Shown here: positions 36,613-46,340 of the stretch, piece by piece
Numbering within the stretch: the stretch's first letter is position 1
How the letters are laid out: each line of letters begins with the position of its first letter
Program-made: the position numbers and the translations under genes
Notes under the pieces: model-generated
The model's input: only the letters and a program-made list of their open reading frames with translations
Told to the model about the DNA's origin: nothing
The model's database searches: none
DNA from: Thioalkalivibrio paradoxus
Lineage (GTDB): Bacteria; Pseudomonadota; Gammaproteobacteria; Ectothiorhodospirales; Ectothiorhodospiraceae
DNA: 64,000 bases
Assembly: GCA_011390565.1 (NCBI GenBank)
Contig: JAABSC010000001.1
Location: 496,001 to 560,000, forward strand
Direction: 5' to 3'

Positions 36613-38052
36613 ATGTCCCTTGCATTTTCATCCAGAAGGTCCACAATGACCTTAGGGACCCTGATTGCAAAGGCATTGCCCGTGGCGAAAACGCACTCCT
36701 TCAATCTGCGCCGTCGCCTCCTCCTGCGAGGGCTGGCGGGTATTGGCCTGGGCGTTATGCCCATGACGGGCTGGGCCAATACGGGGGTGCAGCGCCTGCG
36801 TATGTCGGTCGACGGGCAGACCACCCGCCTGGTGTTCGACATGAATGGGCCTCCCGTTTACGACATCTTCACGCTGGAATCCCCGGACCGGCTGGTCATC
36901 GATCTGTCTGGTGCCCGTGCCCTCGCTCCGCTCGAGGTGACCTCCGACGCAGGTCTGGTACAGAACGTGCGTCATGCCCAGCGCAACGGCAGCGATCTGC
37001 GGGTCGTCCTCGATCTGCGTTCGGCGACCGAGCCGCACAGCTTCGTGCTGCTCCCCGCACAGGGGGCGCCGCATCGGCTGGTCCTCGATCTGACACAGCG
37101 TCCGGTGATGGTGTTGCCGGCCGCGCGGGGGGCGTCCGCTGCGTCTCGGGATGCCGGGGGCGGAGTATCCCACGTGGAACCGTTGCGAGACCTGATCATA
37201 GCGATCGACCCGGGGCATGGAGGGCACGATCCCGGTGCGATCGGGCCCGGCGGCACCCGGGAAAAGGACGTGGTCCTGCAGATCGCCCGGCGGCTGGCGC
37301 AGCGGGTCGAGCGTGAGCCGGGTATGCGGCCGATGCTGACCCGCACCGGGGACTATTTCCTGCCGCTGCGCGAGCGCATCGCCCGGGCACGAGCGGCGCA
37401 GGCCGACGTGTTTCTCTCGATTCACGCCGATGCAATCCAGAATCGCAGTGTGCAGGGCTCGTCCGTGTATATCCTGTCGGAGCGCGGTGCCTCCAGTGAG
37501 GCCGCACGCTTTCTCGCACAGCGCGAGAACAGCGCGGATCTTCATCTCGGCGGGGTTCCCATCGAAGCCAAGGACGACTCTCTGACCAGTGTGTTGCTGG
37601 ACCTGGCGCAAAGCGGCTCACTCGAGGCCAGCCATGCGCTCGCCAATCGTCTGATCTCGGAGCTGCACCGTGTCGGGAAGGTCCGCAAGCCTCAGGTGGA
37701 ACGTGCGAACTTTGCCGTGTTGCGTTCTCCGGATGTTCCCTCGGTATTGGTCGAAGCGGCCTTCATCTCCAACCCCACGGAAGAGCGGAAGCTGCGGACG
37801 GACAGTTTCCAGAATTCGCTGGCTGACGCGATTCTCATCGGTTTGAGGGCCTATTTCGCCACGCATGCGCCTCCGGGCACGCTGATTGCCGAAGGCCGGC
37901 TCGACCGGCATATCATTCGCCCCGGAGAGACACTCTCCACGATTGCGGAGCGTTACCGGATGTCGGTCGCGGAATTGCGCGCCGTCAATGATCTCCCGGG
38001 TGACCGAATCTTTGCCGGCCAGGTGCTCGCGATTCCGGATCGGGGCGGCTGA
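36613..38052 (+). CDS. amiB: N-acetylmuramoyl-L-alanine amidase, AMIN-Amidase_3-LysM
   Basis: This periplasmic amidase cuts the stem peptide from muramic acid to split the septal wall. An AMIN localisation domain (residues about 55-165) is followed by Amidase_3 with zinc ligands in IAIDPGHGGHDPGA, TREKDVVLQIA and SIHADA and the catalytic Glu in VLVEAAFISN. A C-terminal LysM (HIIRPGETLSTIAERYRMS) ends it. The N-terminus has an RRRLLLRGLAGIGLG stretch, resembling a Tat signal. ATG 36613 is given; ATG 36646 has a better AGAAGG ribosome site and is an equally good choice. Position before mutL supports the AmiB name. Confidence 0.93.
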   Translation: MSLAFSSRRSTMTLGTLIAKALPVAKTHSFNLRRRLLLRGLAGIGLGVMPMTGWANTGVQRLRMSVDGQTTRLVFDMNGPPVYDIFTLESPDRLVIDLSGARALAPLEVTSDAGLVQNVRHAQRNGSDLRVVLDLRSATEPHSFVLLPAQGAPHRLVLDLTQRPVMVLPAARGASAASRDAGGGVSHVEPLRDLIIAIDPGHGGHDPGAIGPGGTREKDVVLQIARRLAQRVEREPGMRPMLTRTGDYFLPLRERIARARAAQADVFLSIHADAIQNRSVQGSSVYILSERGASSEAARFLAQRENSADLHLGGVPIEAKDDSLTSVLLDLAQSGSLEASHALANRLISELHRVGKVRKPQVERANFAVLRSPDVPSVLVEAAFISNPTEERKLRTDSFQNSLADAILIGLRAYFATHAPPGTLIAEGRLDRHIIRPGETLSTIAERYRMSVAELRAVNDLPGDRIFAGQVLAIPDRGG

Positions 38053-38131
38053 ACGGCTTCCGGCAGTCGAGGTACTTTCTGCGGTCCCGGTTTCTGGGCT
38101 AGTCTGAACTTCTCCAGCGCCCGGACCGCAC

Positions 38132-39931
38132 GTGACGATACAGAAGCTTCCTCCCCAGCTGATCAGCCAGATCGCCGCCGGTGAAGTCATCGAACGCCCG
38201 GCATCCGTGGTCAAGGAGCTGCTGGAAAACAGCATCGACGCCGGAGCGACGCGCATTCGTGTCGAGCTCGAGCAGGGCGGTACGCGCCTGATCCGGATTT
38301 CCGACAATGGTCAGGGTATTGCCCGAGACGAGCTGGCCCTGGCCCTGTCCCGGCATGCGACCAGCAAGGTGGCGCAACTTCGGGATCTGGAAGCCTTGCG
38401 CACGCTCGGGTTCCGCGGCGAGGCGCTGCCTTCCATCGGCTCGGTGGCGCGCCTGTCCCTGACTTCGACCACGGCGGGAGCACGGAGCGGCTGGCGCCTG
38501 AGCGGAGACGGTTCGGACGTTTTCGCCGAACCGGAGCCGGCGGCGCATCCCCCGGGCACGACCGTCGAGGTGCGGGACCTTTTCTTCAATGTTCCGGCGC
38601 GGCGCAAGTTCCTTCGGACCGAACGCACGGAGTGGGCGCGCTGCGAGGAGGTCGTGCGCACCCACGCCGCGGTTCGTCCCGAGGTCGGGTTCGAACTGCG
38701 CCACCAGGGGCGGGTCGTCCTCGACCTGTCGGCTGTGGAGCCGGGTCAGGCGGCGGGACGGGTCGCGGCGCTGTTGGGTGAGGATTTCCTGCGGCACGCG
38801 TTCGAGCTGGAACACGAGGGTTCGGGGCTGCGTCTGTCGGGCTGGCTGGGCGCGCCAACGCACTCGCGGTCGCAGCCGGATCAGCAGTACTTCTTTGTCA
38901 ATGGGCGCCCGGTCCGCGACCGCGTGCTGACGGCGGCGGTTCGACGCAGCTACCGCGACGTCCTGTATCACGGGCGCCATCCCGTGTTCATCCTGTTCCT
39001 GGAACTCGACCCCTCGGCCGTGGACGTGAACGCCCACCCGGCCAAGCACGAGGTACGCTTCCGCGATTCCCGGCTCGTGCACGATTTCATCTTCCACGTG
39101 CTGCACCGTGCCCTGGCCTCGGTGCGCCCGGCCATGGCATCCGGCCCGTCGGCGCAGGTCACGGAGCCCCCCGTCCCGGTGCCACCCGCAGAGCCGTCGG
39201 CCCGGCCAGGGGTTTCCGAGCCGTACCGGCCGTCTGCGCAGCGTGACACCCGCTGGGAACTGCCTTTTCCGGCTGTACGCGAGATCGAACCGGACCGGCC
39301 GTTCGCTTCGCCGGCGCAGCCGGAGGGGCCGGAGCGGGGGGGCGCGACACCTCCGCTGGGGTACGCGCTCGCCCAGGTCGCCGATACCTTCGTGCTTGCC
39401 GAAAATGCACGGGGACTCGTCATCGTCGACATGCACGCCGCTCACGAACGTGTGACCTACGAGCGCTTGAAACGCGAGTGGCGCGAGGAGCGGGTGACCC
39501 GGCAACCCCTGCTCGTCCCCGAAACCGTGTCGGTTCCCGAGGTCGAGGCGCAGTTGGCCGAGGACTCCGCGGAGCTTCTGCTGGAACTCGGTTTCGAGGT
39601 CGACCGCACCGGCCCCGGGACTCTCGTGCTGCGCGCGGGCCCTGCGCTGCTCCGGGGCCGGAATCTGGCGGGCTTGCTGCGCGACCTGCTCGCCGATCTG
39701 CGCAGCCTGGGACACGCCGATCGCGCCGACGCTGCGCTGGATGCGGTGCTGAGCACGATGGCCTGCCACGGCTCGGTACGCGCCGGAAGGCGGCTGACGC
39801 TACCGGAAATGAACCGGTTGTTGCGCGATATGGAGGCCACCGATCACAGCGGGCAGTGCAACCACGGCCGGCCCACGTACGTGGAACTCGACCGGCAGGC
39901 TCTGGACCGGCTGTTTCTGCGCGGGCGTTAA
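38132..39931 (+). CDS. mutL: DNA mismatch repair protein MutL (endonuclease-type)
   Basis: MutL couples mismatch recognition by MutS to strand removal. The 599-residue protein has the GHKL ATPase motifs KELLENSIDAGATRI, SDNGQGIARDE and LRTLGFRGEALPSI, a Pro-rich linker (residues 335-405) and a C-terminal dimerisation domain. That domain contains DMHAAHERVTYE (residues 433-444), matching the DxHA(X)2E(X)4E nicking endonuclease motif, together with MACHGSVRAG and CNHGRP metal-site motifs. E. coli MutL lacks these, so strand nicking here probably does not rely on MutH. Start is GTG 38132. It lies 4 bp ahead of miaA. Confidence 0.96.
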   Translation: MTIQKLPPQLISQIAAGEVIERPASVVKELLENSIDAGATRIRVELEQGGTRLIRISDNGQGIARDELALALSRHATSKVAQLRDLEALRTLGFRGEALPSIGSVARLSLTSTTAGARSGWRLSGDGSDVFAEPEPAAHPPGTTVEVRDLFFNVPARRKFLRTERTEWARCEEVVRTHAAVRPEVGFELRHQGRVVLDLSAVEPGQAAGRVAALLGEDFLRHAFELEHEGSGLRLSGWLGAPTHSRSQPDQQYFFVNGRPVRDRVLTAAVRRSYRDVLYHGRHPVFILFLELDPSAVDVNAHPAKHEVRFRDSRLVHDFIFHVLHRALASVRPAMASGPSAQVTEPPVPVPPAEPSARPGVSEPYRPSAQRDTRWELPFPAVREIEPDRPFASPAQPEGPERGGATPPLGYALAQVADTFVLAENARGLVIVDMHAAHERVTYERLKREWREERVTRQPLLVPETVSVPEVEAQLAEDSAELLLELGFEVDRTGPGTLVLRAGPALLRGRNLAGLLRDLLADLRSLGHADRADAALDAVLSTMACHGSVRAGRRLTLPEMNRLLRDMEATDHSGQCNHGRPTYVELDRQALDRLFLRGR

Positions 39932-39935
39932 TGCG

Positions 39936-40859
39936 GTGAACCCTCTGGTGGTTCTATTGATGGGGCCGACAGCCACGGGCAAGACCGCACTCGCGCTGGA
40001 CCTTGCCGAAGCGCTGGATGGCGAGATCATCAGCGTCGACTCGGCCCTGGTCTATCGCGGCATGGATATCGGGACTGCAAAGCCCAGCGTCGAACAGCGC
40101 GCGCGGGTCCCGCATCACCTGATCGATATACTGGAGCCCGAGGAGACCTGGTCGGCCGCGGAGTTCGCGCGGGAAGCGCTGCGTCTGGTCGAAGCGATTC
40201 AAGCGCGGGGTCGTGTGCCTGTCCTGGCGGGCGGCACCCTGCTGTATTTCCGGGCCCTGCTGGACGGACTGGACGCCATGCCCGAGGTGGATCCGGCGGT
40301 GCGGGCCGGCCTGCGGGCTCGCCTCCCCGAGGAGGGTTCCGAAGCCCTGCATGCGGAGCTGTCGCGGGTCGATCCGGACGCCGCCGGGCGCATCCATCCC
40401 CGGGATCCGCAACGCATCCTGCGGGCGCTCGAGGTGTACCTGAGTACAGGTCGAACCCTGTCGTCATTGCAACGGGGGCGGCGCGCGAGTCCGCCGGAAG
40501 GCTGGCGGCAACTGGCGCTATGGCCGGAGGATCGGGTGCAGCTGCGTGAACGGATCGCGCGCCGTTTTGACGCGATGCTGGCCCAGGGCTTCGTCAGGGA
40601 ACTGGAAACGCTGCGCGCGCGTCCTTTCCTGACTGCCGAGCACACTTCGCAGCGGGCGGTCGGATACCGCCAGGGCTGGGATTGGCTGGCAGGGAATATC
40701 GACCGGGCGACCTTTCGAGAACGGGCGATTCATGCCACCCGACAGCTGGCCAAGCGTCAGTTGACCTGGCTGAGAGGGATGCCGGGGGCGGAGCGGCTGG
40801 TCGCCGAGACGGTGTCTGCAGGGCAGGTGCTCGAGCGACTGGCCGGGAGGCACCCATGA
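39936..40859 (+). CDS. miaA: tRNA dimethylallyltransferase
   Basis: MiaA adds a dimethylallyl group to A37 of tRNAs that read UNN codons. The 307-residue product has the P-loop LMGPTATGKTALALDLA, ISVDSALVYRGMDIGTAKPS with the conserved Asp and Tyr, HHLIDILEPEETWSAAEF, VLAGGTLLYFRALLDG and QRAVGYRQGWDWL. The start is GTG 39936, 4 bp after mutL. It is followed 116 bp later by hfq. The mutL-miaA-hfq order is conserved in gammaproteobacteria. Confidence 0.96.
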   Translation: MNPLVVLLMGPTATGKTALALDLAEALDGEIISVDSALVYRGMDIGTAKPSVEQRARVPHHLIDILEPEETWSAAEFAREALRLVEAIQARGRVPVLAGGTLLYFRALLDGLDAMPEVDPAVRAGLRARLPEEGSEALHAELSRVDPDAAGRIHPRDPQRILRALEVYLSTGRTLSSLQRGRRASPPEGWRQLALWPEDRVQLRERIARRFDAMLAQGFVRELETLRARPFLTAEHTSQRAVGYRQGWDWLAGNIDRATFRERAIHATRQLAKRQLTWLRGMPGAERLVAETVSAGQVLERLAGRHP

Positions 40860-40975
40860 CTTCCGCGAGGCGTTGGCGGAACCGGCGCAGGGTTGTGCTA
40901 ATCTCGGTGTGTCGAGCTTTGTCAAACAGTTTCCACCATAATAATCAGATCGGCTGAGATAAAGGATCCCGGATC

Positions 40976-41233
40976 ATGGCAAAAGGGCAGATGCTTCAAG
41001 AACCCTTCCTCAACGCGTTGCGTCGCGATCGTGTCCCGGTTTCCGTCTATCTGGTCAACGGGATCAAGCTGCAGGGGCAGATCGAGTCGTTCGACCAGTT
41101 CGTGGTGCTGTTGAAGAGTGCGGTGTCGCAGATGGTCTACAAACACGCGATTTCGACGATCGTTCCCTCGCGTCAGGTACGCATGAATATCGAGATCGAG
41201 GGTGAGGAACCCGAAGACACCGCGAATTCCTGA
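40976..41233 (+). CDS. hfq: RNA-binding protein Hfq
   Basis: Hfq is the hexameric RNA chaperone that pairs small RNAs with mRNAs. The 85-residue protein has the Sm1 region ([40 protein letters not shown]) and the Sm2 motif [14 protein letters not shown] with the proximal-face KH residues. The C-terminal tail is short and acidic ([11 protein letters not shown]). The 116-bp upstream gap is A+T-rich, with a CATAAT at 40937-40942 but no matching -35 box, so a separate promoter is possible but not assigned. GATAAAGGAT gives the ribosome site. hflX follows 23 bp downstream. Confidence 0.97.
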   Translation: MAKGQMLQEPFLNALRRDRVPVSVYLVNGIKLQGQIESFDQFVVLLKSAVSQMVYKHAISTIVPSRQVRMNIEIEGEEPEDTANS

Positions 41234-41256
41234 GGTCATGACCAGGCTGCACCCGA

Positions 41257-42624
41257 TTGTTTGAACGTCCCGAAACGGGGGATCGCGCGTTGCTTGTGGC
41301 GCTCGCCATCGGTGAGCCGATCGGCATCGACGCGCAAATCGCGGAGTTCCGGGATCTCGCACGCTCCGCGGGCGCCGAGGTCGTCGGTCTGGTTTCCGGC
41401 AATCGACACAGACCGGACGCCCGCTTCTTCGTAGGGTCCGGAAAGGCTGACGAAATTGCCGAGGCGGTTCGGACCACCGCCGCCGACGTCGTGATCCTCA
41501 ACCACCCGCTTTCGCCCAGCCAGGAGCGTAACCTCGAGCGGCATCTGCGCTGCCGGGTGCTCGATCGTTCCGGGCTGATTCTCGACATCTTTGCGCAGCG
41601 TGCGCGCTCCCATGAGGGCAAACTCCAGGTCGAGCTGGCCCAGCTCCGGCATATGGCGACGCGCCTGGTCCGCGGCTGGACGCACCTGGAGCGTCAGAAG
41701 GGCGGCATCGGCCTGCGCGGGCCCGGCGAGACCCAGCTCGAAACCGACCGGCGGCTGCTCGCGGCGCGGATCAAGCACATCGAGCGCCGTCTGGAAAAGG
41801 TGCAACGGTCTCGGGAACAGGGGCGGCAGTCGAGGCGACGCAACGAGATCCCGACCGTCGCGCTGGTGGGATACACCAACGCAGGCAAATCGACGCTGTT
41901 CAACCGGCTGACGCAGTCGCGGGTCTATACCGCCGACCAGCTCTTCGCGACCCTGGACCCGACGATGCGTCGTCTCGATCTGGCGCCGCACCAGTCCCTG
42001 ATCCTCGCCGATACCGTCGGCTTCGTGCGTGACCTGCCCCATGAGCTGATCGCCGCGTTCAAGGCCACGTTGACCGAAACCCGCGAAGCGGCATTGCTCC
42101 TCCACGTGATCGATGCTTCGGACCCCGAACGCGAGGTGCATGTCGGACAGGTGGAAGCGGTACTCGACGAGATTGGTGCAGGAACGGTTCCCGTCTGGCG
42201 GATCTACAACAAGGTCGACCGCCTGCCCGGGGGACGTGAAGGCGAACCGGCGTCGCGTTTTCTGGCCGGTGGTGACGCCCTGTGGCTGTCCGCGGAAACG
42301 GGTGAGGGAGTGGAGGCACTGGAACGGCGCCTTGCCGAGCGTTTCACCGAGGCGCTCTTCCTTGGTTGGGTGGCCATCCCGGCTACGGAGGGTCGGCTGC
42401 GCAGCCGGCTCTACGCGGAGCGCGCCGTCGAAGCCGAGCAGATTGGCGACGATGGATCCATCCTGCTGCGTCTGAATCTTCCGGATCGGCTGTTCCGTAC
42501 CCTGCTTCGGGAGACGGGGCGAGTGGATGCCGATCCTGAAACATGGCGCGTCGTCCCGGAGTCTGGCGAGGAATCGGGGCGGTCCGAGAGCTTGCCGGCA
42601 GCTGTGGATCCCGCGGGACACTGA
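41257..42624 (+). CDS. hflX: Ribosome-associated GTPase HflX
   Basis: HflX binds and splits stalled 70S ribosomes, mainly under heat stress. The 455-residue protein has the N-terminal HflX domain (VSGNRHRPDARFFVGSGKAD, LNHPLSPSQERNLE) and a helical linker GGIGLRGPGETQLETDRRLL. The G domain contains VALVGYTNAGKSTLFNRLT, the switch-II DTVGFVRDLPHELI and NKVD. The start is TTG 41257 (MFERPETGDRALLVA). It ends the queG-to-hflX cluster; the hflK-hflC genes that follow in E. coli are absent, and a tRNA-Leu gene comes next. Confidence 0.95.
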   Translation: MFERPETGDRALLVALAIGEPIGIDAQIAEFRDLARSAGAEVVGLVSGNRHRPDARFFVGSGKADEIAEAVRTTAADVVILNHPLSPSQERNLERHLRCRVLDRSGLILDIFAQRARSHEGKLQVELAQLRHMATRLVRGWTHLERQKGGIGLRGPGETQLETDRRLLAARIKHIERRLEKVQRSREQGRQSRRRNEIPTVALVGYTNAGKSTLFNRLTQSRVYTADQLFATLDPTMRRLDLAPHQSLILADTVGFVRDLPHELIAAFKATLTETREAALLLHVIDASDPEREVHVGQVEAVLDEIGAGTVPVWRIYNKVDRLPGGREGEPASRFLAGGDALWLSAETGEGVEALERRLAERFTEALFLGWVAIPATEGRLRSRLYAERAVEAEQIGDDGSILLRLNLPDRLFRTLLRETGRVDADPETWRVVPESGEESGRSESLPAAVDPAGH

Positions 42625-42653
42625 CGGCCCCGGGCAGGTGGGGGGACATCGAA

Positions 42654-42682
42654 GTGACGAGTTCGGGCCAAGCCGGTAGACT
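42654..42682 (+). promoter_or_regulatory. Predicted sigma-70 promoter for tRNA-Leu
   Basis: GTGACG at 42654-42659 (4 of 6 to TTGACA) is separated by 17 bp from TAGACT at 42677-42682 (4 of 6 to TATAAT). The tRNA starts 27 bases after the -10 box, and the bases after that box are G-rich, as in stable-RNA promoters. No other candidate of similar quality is seen between hflX and the tRNA. Confidence 0.45.
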
Positions 42683-42708
42683 AAGGGGTTGTACTTCGGG
42701 GTGTTTGA

Positions 42709-42793
42709 GCGAAAGTGGCGGAACTGGCAGACGCGCTGGATTTAGGTTCCAGTGGGGTAACCCGTGAGAGTTCGAGTCTCTCCTTTCGCACCA
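42709..42793 (+). tRNA. tRNA-Leu (UAG anticodon)
   Basis: An 85-base class II tRNA folds from GCGAAAG (42709-42715) paired with CTTTCGC (42783-42789), discriminator A and an encoded CCA end. The anticodon stem CTGGA/TCCAG holds the loop TTTAGGT, giving anticodon TAG for CUA/CUN leucine codons. The long variable arm (GGGGTAACCC region) and GTTCGAGTC T-arm are clear. It lies between hflX and tig. Confidence 0.95.
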
Positions 42794-42874
42794 TGCCGAG
42801 CATTCCCGCCGTCCCCGTTTCCGTGCCGGTGCGGCACGATTCACCGATTTCCTGATTTCACGTGAGGCCATCTG

Positions 42875-44191
42875 ATGCAAGTGTCTGTTGAATCCACCGG
42901 CAGCCTGGACCGGAAAATGACGGTCCAATTTCCCCCGGACCGGATCGATTCCGAGGTTGAGAAGAGGCTGCGGGCTTTGACCAAGCGCGTTCGGATCGAT
43001 GGTTTTCGACCCGGCAAGGTGCCGTTGAAGATCGTGCAGCAGCGGTACGGATCCGGGGTGTATCAGGAAGTGCTGAGCGAGGTGCTCCAGCAGAGCTACC
43101 GCGAGGCGATCGACGAACAGGGTCTCGCGCCCGCGGGCGGCCCGAGTATCGAGCCGAAGGTCATCGAGCCCGGTCAGCCGATCGAATACGTCGCGTCGTT
43201 CCAGGTGTTTCCGGAGGTGGTGCTGGCCGATCTGTCGGATGTCGACATCGAACGGCCGGTGGCGACCATCGAAGCCGAGGATGTCGACCGCGTGATCGAC
43301 TCCCTGCGCAAGCAGCAACGGACCTGGCAACCGGTCGAGCGGCCCGCCGCGGAGGGCGACCGCGTTACGTTGAACTTCACCGGAACGCTGAATGGCGAGC
43401 CGTTCGAAGGCGGCAAGGCCGAGGGCTTTGCGGTGGAGATTGGCGCCGGGCGGCTGCTGCCGGGCTTCGAGTCGCAGCTGGTCGGGGTCGAAACGGGCAG
43501 CGAGAAGACCATCGATGTCCCCTTTCCGGACGATTATCCAGCGGAGCATCTCAAGGGTCAGACGGCACAGTTCGCACTGAACGTCCTCAAGGTCGAGGAG
43601 CCGCGCCTGCCCGACGTGGACGCGGACTTCGCGCGTGCGTTCGGAATCCAGGATGGCGACGTGGACAAACTGCGGGCAGAGGTCAAGGCCAACATGGGTC
43701 GGGAACTCGGCCAGAACATCAAGGGACGCGTGAAGAAGCAGGTGATGGACGCCCTGGTGCAGAAGCATGAGTTCGACCTGCCCAAGGCGCTGGTGGGGGG
43801 CGAGATCGAGCGCCTGCGCACCGAGGCGGAGACGCGCTTTGGCGGAGCCGAGAAATCCCAGCCCCTTCCCGACGCGTTGTTCGAGGAAGAAGCCCAGCGC
43901 CGCGTGCGTCTTGGCCTGATCGTCCGGGCGATCGTCGAGGCGGAGAAGATCGAAGTCGATCCCCAGCGCGTGGAGAGTGAATTGGACAGCCTCGCGGGAA
44001 CCTACGAGGATGGCGCCGAAGTCAAGCGCTACTACCGTTCGCATCCGCAGGCCATGGCCAGCCTCGAGTCACTCGTGATCGAGGATCAGGTGATCGACTG
44101 GGTGCTGACGAAGGCCCGGGTCACCGAAGTGACGGGCAGCTTCGACAGTCTGATGAATCCTGCCAAACCCAACATGGAGACTCCCGAATGA
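42875..44191 (+). CDS. tig: Trigger factor (ribosome-bound chaperone/PPIase)
   Basis: Trigger factor binds the ribosome exit tunnel and protects nascent chains. The 438-residue protein (432 in E. coli) has the ribosome-binding signature GFRPGKVP near residue 45. An FKBP-type PPIase domain follows ([20 protein letters not shown], then [16 protein letters not shown]), and then the helical chaperone arms. The ATG at 42875 gives [17 protein letters not shown], the standard N-terminus. Its last four bases overlap clpP as ATGA, so the two are translationally coupled. Confidence 0.97.
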   Translation: MQVSVESTGSLDRKMTVQFPPDRIDSEVEKRLRALTKRVRIDGFRPGKVPLKIVQQRYGSGVYQEVLSEVLQQSYREAIDEQGLAPAGGPSIEPKVIEPGQPIEYVASFQVFPEVVLADLSDVDIERPVATIEAEDVDRVIDSLRKQQRTWQPVERPAAEGDRVTLNFTGTLNGEPFEGGKAEGFAVEIGAGRLLPGFESQLVGVETGSEKTIDVPFPDDYPAEHLKGQTAQFALNVLKVEEPRLPDVDADFARAFGIQDGDVDKLRAEVKANMGRELGQNIKGRVKKQVMDALVQKHEFDLPKALVGGEIERLRTEAETRFGGAEKSQPLPDALFEEEAQRRVRLGLIVRAIVEAEKIEVDPQRVESELDSLAGTYEDGAEVKRYYRSHPQAMASLESLVIEDQVIDWVLTKARVTEVTGSFDSLMNPAKPNMETPE

Positions 44192-44829
44192 CGCAACCGC
44201 TGGCGGACCTGGGGGCGCAGCATGCCCGGGCGTTGAACCTCGTGCCGATGGTCGTGGAACAGACGGCTCGGGGCGAGCGGGCCTACGACATCTACTCCCG
44301 ACTCCTCAAGGATCGCGTGGTGTTCTGCGTCGGACCGGTCGAGGACTACATGGCCAATGTCATCGTCGCCCAGTTGCTGTTCCTTGAATCGGAGAACCCG
44401 GACAAGGACATCAGTCTCTATATCAACTCCCCCGGCGGCGCAGTGACCGCCGGCATGGCGATTTACGACACGATGCAATTCATCCAGCCGCAGGTCAGCA
44501 CGCTCTGCGTGGGCCAGGCCGCAAGCATGGGCGCCCTGCTGCTGGCGGGCGGGGCGCCGGAAAAGCGCTACTGCCTGCAGCATTCGCGGGTGATGATCCA
44601 TCAGCCGTTGGGGGGGTATCAGGGGCAGGCCACCGATATCGACATCCACGCCCGAGAAATCCTGAAAATCCGTGAAGAGCTCAATCAGATCCTCGCGGGG
44701 CATTCGGGTCAGGACGTCGAAAAGATCCGCAACGATACCGAGCGCGACCGCTTCATGACCGCCCAGGAGGCGAAGGAATACGGACTGATCGACCACGTCC
44801 TCAACAAGCGCGAGGTCAAGGCCAAGTAA
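44188..44829 (+). CDS. clpP: ATP-dependent Clp protease proteolytic subunit
   Basis: ClpP forms the 14-mer serine protease chamber. The 213-residue product shows the catalytic Ser113 in [11 protein letters not shown], His138 in [11 protein letters not shown] and Asp187 in TERDRFM, with the same spacing as E. coli. The segment [19 protein letters not shown] is also typical. The first 15 or so residues resemble the propeptide that is removed by self-processing. It overlaps tig by 4 bp and is followed, after 99 bp with a hairpin, by its ATPase partner clpX. Confidence 0.97.
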   Translation: MTQPLADLGAQHARALNLVPMVVEQTARGERAYDIYSRLLKDRVVFCVGPVEDYMANVIVAQLLFLESENPDKDISLYINSPGGAVTAGMAIYDTMQFIQPQVSTLCVGQAASMGALLLAGGAPEKRYCLQHSRVMIHQPLGGYQGQATDIDIHAREILKIREELNQILAGHSGQDVEKIRNDTERDRFMTAQEAKEYGLIDHVLNKREVKAK

Positions 44830-44872
44830 TTCGCTGCTGCAACCGGACGGAGAGCCGGTTCGCTTGCAACGG

Positions 44873-44898
44873 GGTTCCAAACGGGGCATGTTGGAACC
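44873..44898 (+). promoter_or_regulatory. Hairpin in the clpP-clpX spacer
   Basis: GGTTCCAA (44873-44880) and TTGGAACC (44891-44898) form a perfect 8-bp stem with a 10-base loop, 31 bases before the clpX ATG. A weaker AACCGG/CCGGTT stem precedes it (44841-44860). There is no T-run, so it is not a standard terminator; it could be an mRNA processing or attenuation element that sets clpP above clpX. Confidence 0.4.
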
Positions 44899-44928
44899 GA
44901 CATTACTTTCGCGGATCGAGGCATACCG

Positions 44929-46206
44929 ATGAGCGACGAAAAATCCCCGCGCAACGACGGCAAGCTGCTGTATTGCTCCTTCTGTGGCAAGAGCCAGCAC
45001 GAGGTCCGGAAACTCATCGCCGGCCCTTCCGTTTTCATTTGCGACGAGTGCGTCGAGCTGTGCAACGACATCATCCGCGAGGAGATGCAGGAAGCGGGTC
45101 AGGCCGAACGGGACTCCCTGCCCAAGCCGCGCGAGATCCGTGGCATCCTCGACGAATACGTGATTGGCCAGGATTCCGCGAAGAAGATCCTCTCCGTGGC
45201 GGTGTACAACCACTACAAGCGTCTCGAGGCGAAATCCGGCAAGGACGAGGTCGAACTCTCGAAGTCGAACATCCTGCTGATCGGACCCACGGGTTCGGGC
45301 AAGACCTTGCTGGCCGAGACCCTTGCGCGTGTCCTGAACGTTCCCTTCACCATTGCCGACGCCACCACGCTGACCGAGGCCGGTTATGTGGGCGAGGACG
45401 TCGAGAACATCATTCAGAAGCTGTTGCAGAAGTGTGATTACGACGTCGAAAAGGCGGAGACCGGGATCGTGTATATCGACGAGATCGACAAGATTTCGCG
45501 GAAATCCGACAACCCTTCCATCACCCGCGACGTTTCCGGCGAAGGTGTACAGCAGGCTCTGCTGAAGCTGATCGAGGGGACCACCGCTTCGGTGCCTCCG
45601 CAAGGTGGCCGCAAGCATCCGCAGCAGGAATTTCTGCAGGTCGACACCCGCAATATCCTGTTCATCTGTGGTGGAGCCTTTTCCGGGCTGGAGAAGGTGA
45701 TCCAGCAGCGATCGGAAAAGGGTGGGATCGGGTTTTCCGCGGAGGTGCGTTCCCCCGAGAAGGATCGCTCCGGCAGCGAGTGGTTGCGGCGACTGGAAGC
45801 GGAAGATCTCGTGCGGTACGGGTTGATCCCGGAATTCGTGGGTCGTCTCCCGGTACATGCCACCCTGGAAGAGCTCGACGAGTCCGCTCTGGTGACGATC
45901 CTGACCCAGCCCCGCAACGCGCTGGTCAAGCAGTATGCGCGCCTGTTCGAGATGGAAGGGGTGGAACTGGAGTTCCGCGAAGATGCCCTGGCGGCGATCG
46001 CCCGAAAGGCCATGGCTCGCAAGACCGGCGCCCGTGGTCTCCGGTCCATCATGGAGCAGATCCTGCTCGATACCATGTACGAGCTGCCGTCCATGGAAAA
46101 CGTAAGCAAGGTGGTGATCGATGAGGCGGTGATCCGTGGAGACGCGGAACCCTACCTTATCTACGAGAACACCAACTTCACCCGGCAGGCGGCCTCGGAT
46201 TCCTGA
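44929..46206 (+). CDS. clpX: ATP-dependent Clp protease ATP-binding subunit ClpX
   Basis: ClpX unfolds substrates and feeds them to ClpP. The 425-residue protein (424 in E. coli) has the N-terminal C4 zinc domain (CSFCGKS and CDECVELC) and AAA+ Walker [19 protein letters not shown]. The pore loop is GYVGEDVEN, Walker B is [13 protein letters not shown], and the IGF loop region ([10 protein letters not shown]) docks on ClpP. Sensor 2 lies in [15 protein letters not shown]. The start at ATG 44929 has a weak ribosome site (GATCGAGG). Confidence 0.98.
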   Translation: MSDEKSPRNDGKLLYCSFCGKSQHEVRKLIAGPSVFICDECVELCNDIIREEMQEAGQAERDSLPKPREIRGILDEYVIGQDSAKKILSVAVYNHYKRLEAKSGKDEVELSKSNILLIGPTGSGKTLLAETLARVLNVPFTIADATTLTEAGYVGEDVENIIQKLLQKCDYDVEKAETGIVYIDEIDKISRKSDNPSITRDVSGEGVQQALLKLIEGTTASVPPQGGRKHPQQEFLQVDTRNILFICGGAFSGLEKVIQQRSEKGGIGFSAEVRSPEKDRSGSEWLRRLEAEDLVRYGLIPEFVGRLPVHATLEELDESALVTILTQPRNALVKQYARLFEMEGVELEFREDALAAIARKAMARKTGARGLRSIMEQILLDTMYELPSMENVSKVVIDEAVIRGDAEPYLIYENTNFTRQAASDS

Positions 46207-46237
46207 GGTTCGGTGCGGGGTACGGATGCACCGAACC
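46207..46237 (+). terminator. Stem-loop directly after clpX
   Basis: GGTTCGGTGC (46207-46216) pairs perfectly with GCACCGAACC (46228-46237) to give a 10-bp stem with an 11-base loop that begins at the first base after the clpX stop codon. No T-run follows, so it may act as a 3' stabilising hairpin or a partial terminator. Confidence 0.45.
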
Positions 46238-46313
46238 CCAAACCCTTTCGATCCCTGCAGGTCTCACGTGAAATGGACGCGCGTCGGGTATACCCCGATA
46301 CGCGTGGCCAGAC

Positions 46314-46340
46314 CTTGAAAACGCGGCGTCCGCCCCAACC
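46314..46340 (+). promoter_or_regulatory. Predicted sigma-32 (heat-shock) promoter of lon
   Basis: CTTGAAA at 46314-46320 is followed after 12 bases by CCCCAACC at 46333-46340. The sigma-32 consensus is CTTGAAA, 11-16 bases, then CCCCATnT, so the -35 part is perfect and the -10 part matches in its CCCCA core. It lies 40 bases ahead of the lon ATG, and lon is a heat-shock gene in related bacteria. Confidence 0.7.

Noticed and set aside
40860..40975. Possible hfq promoter using TTGTCA (40919) and CATAAT (40937)
   Set aside because: The two boxes are only 12 bp apart, too close for one sigma-70 promoter.
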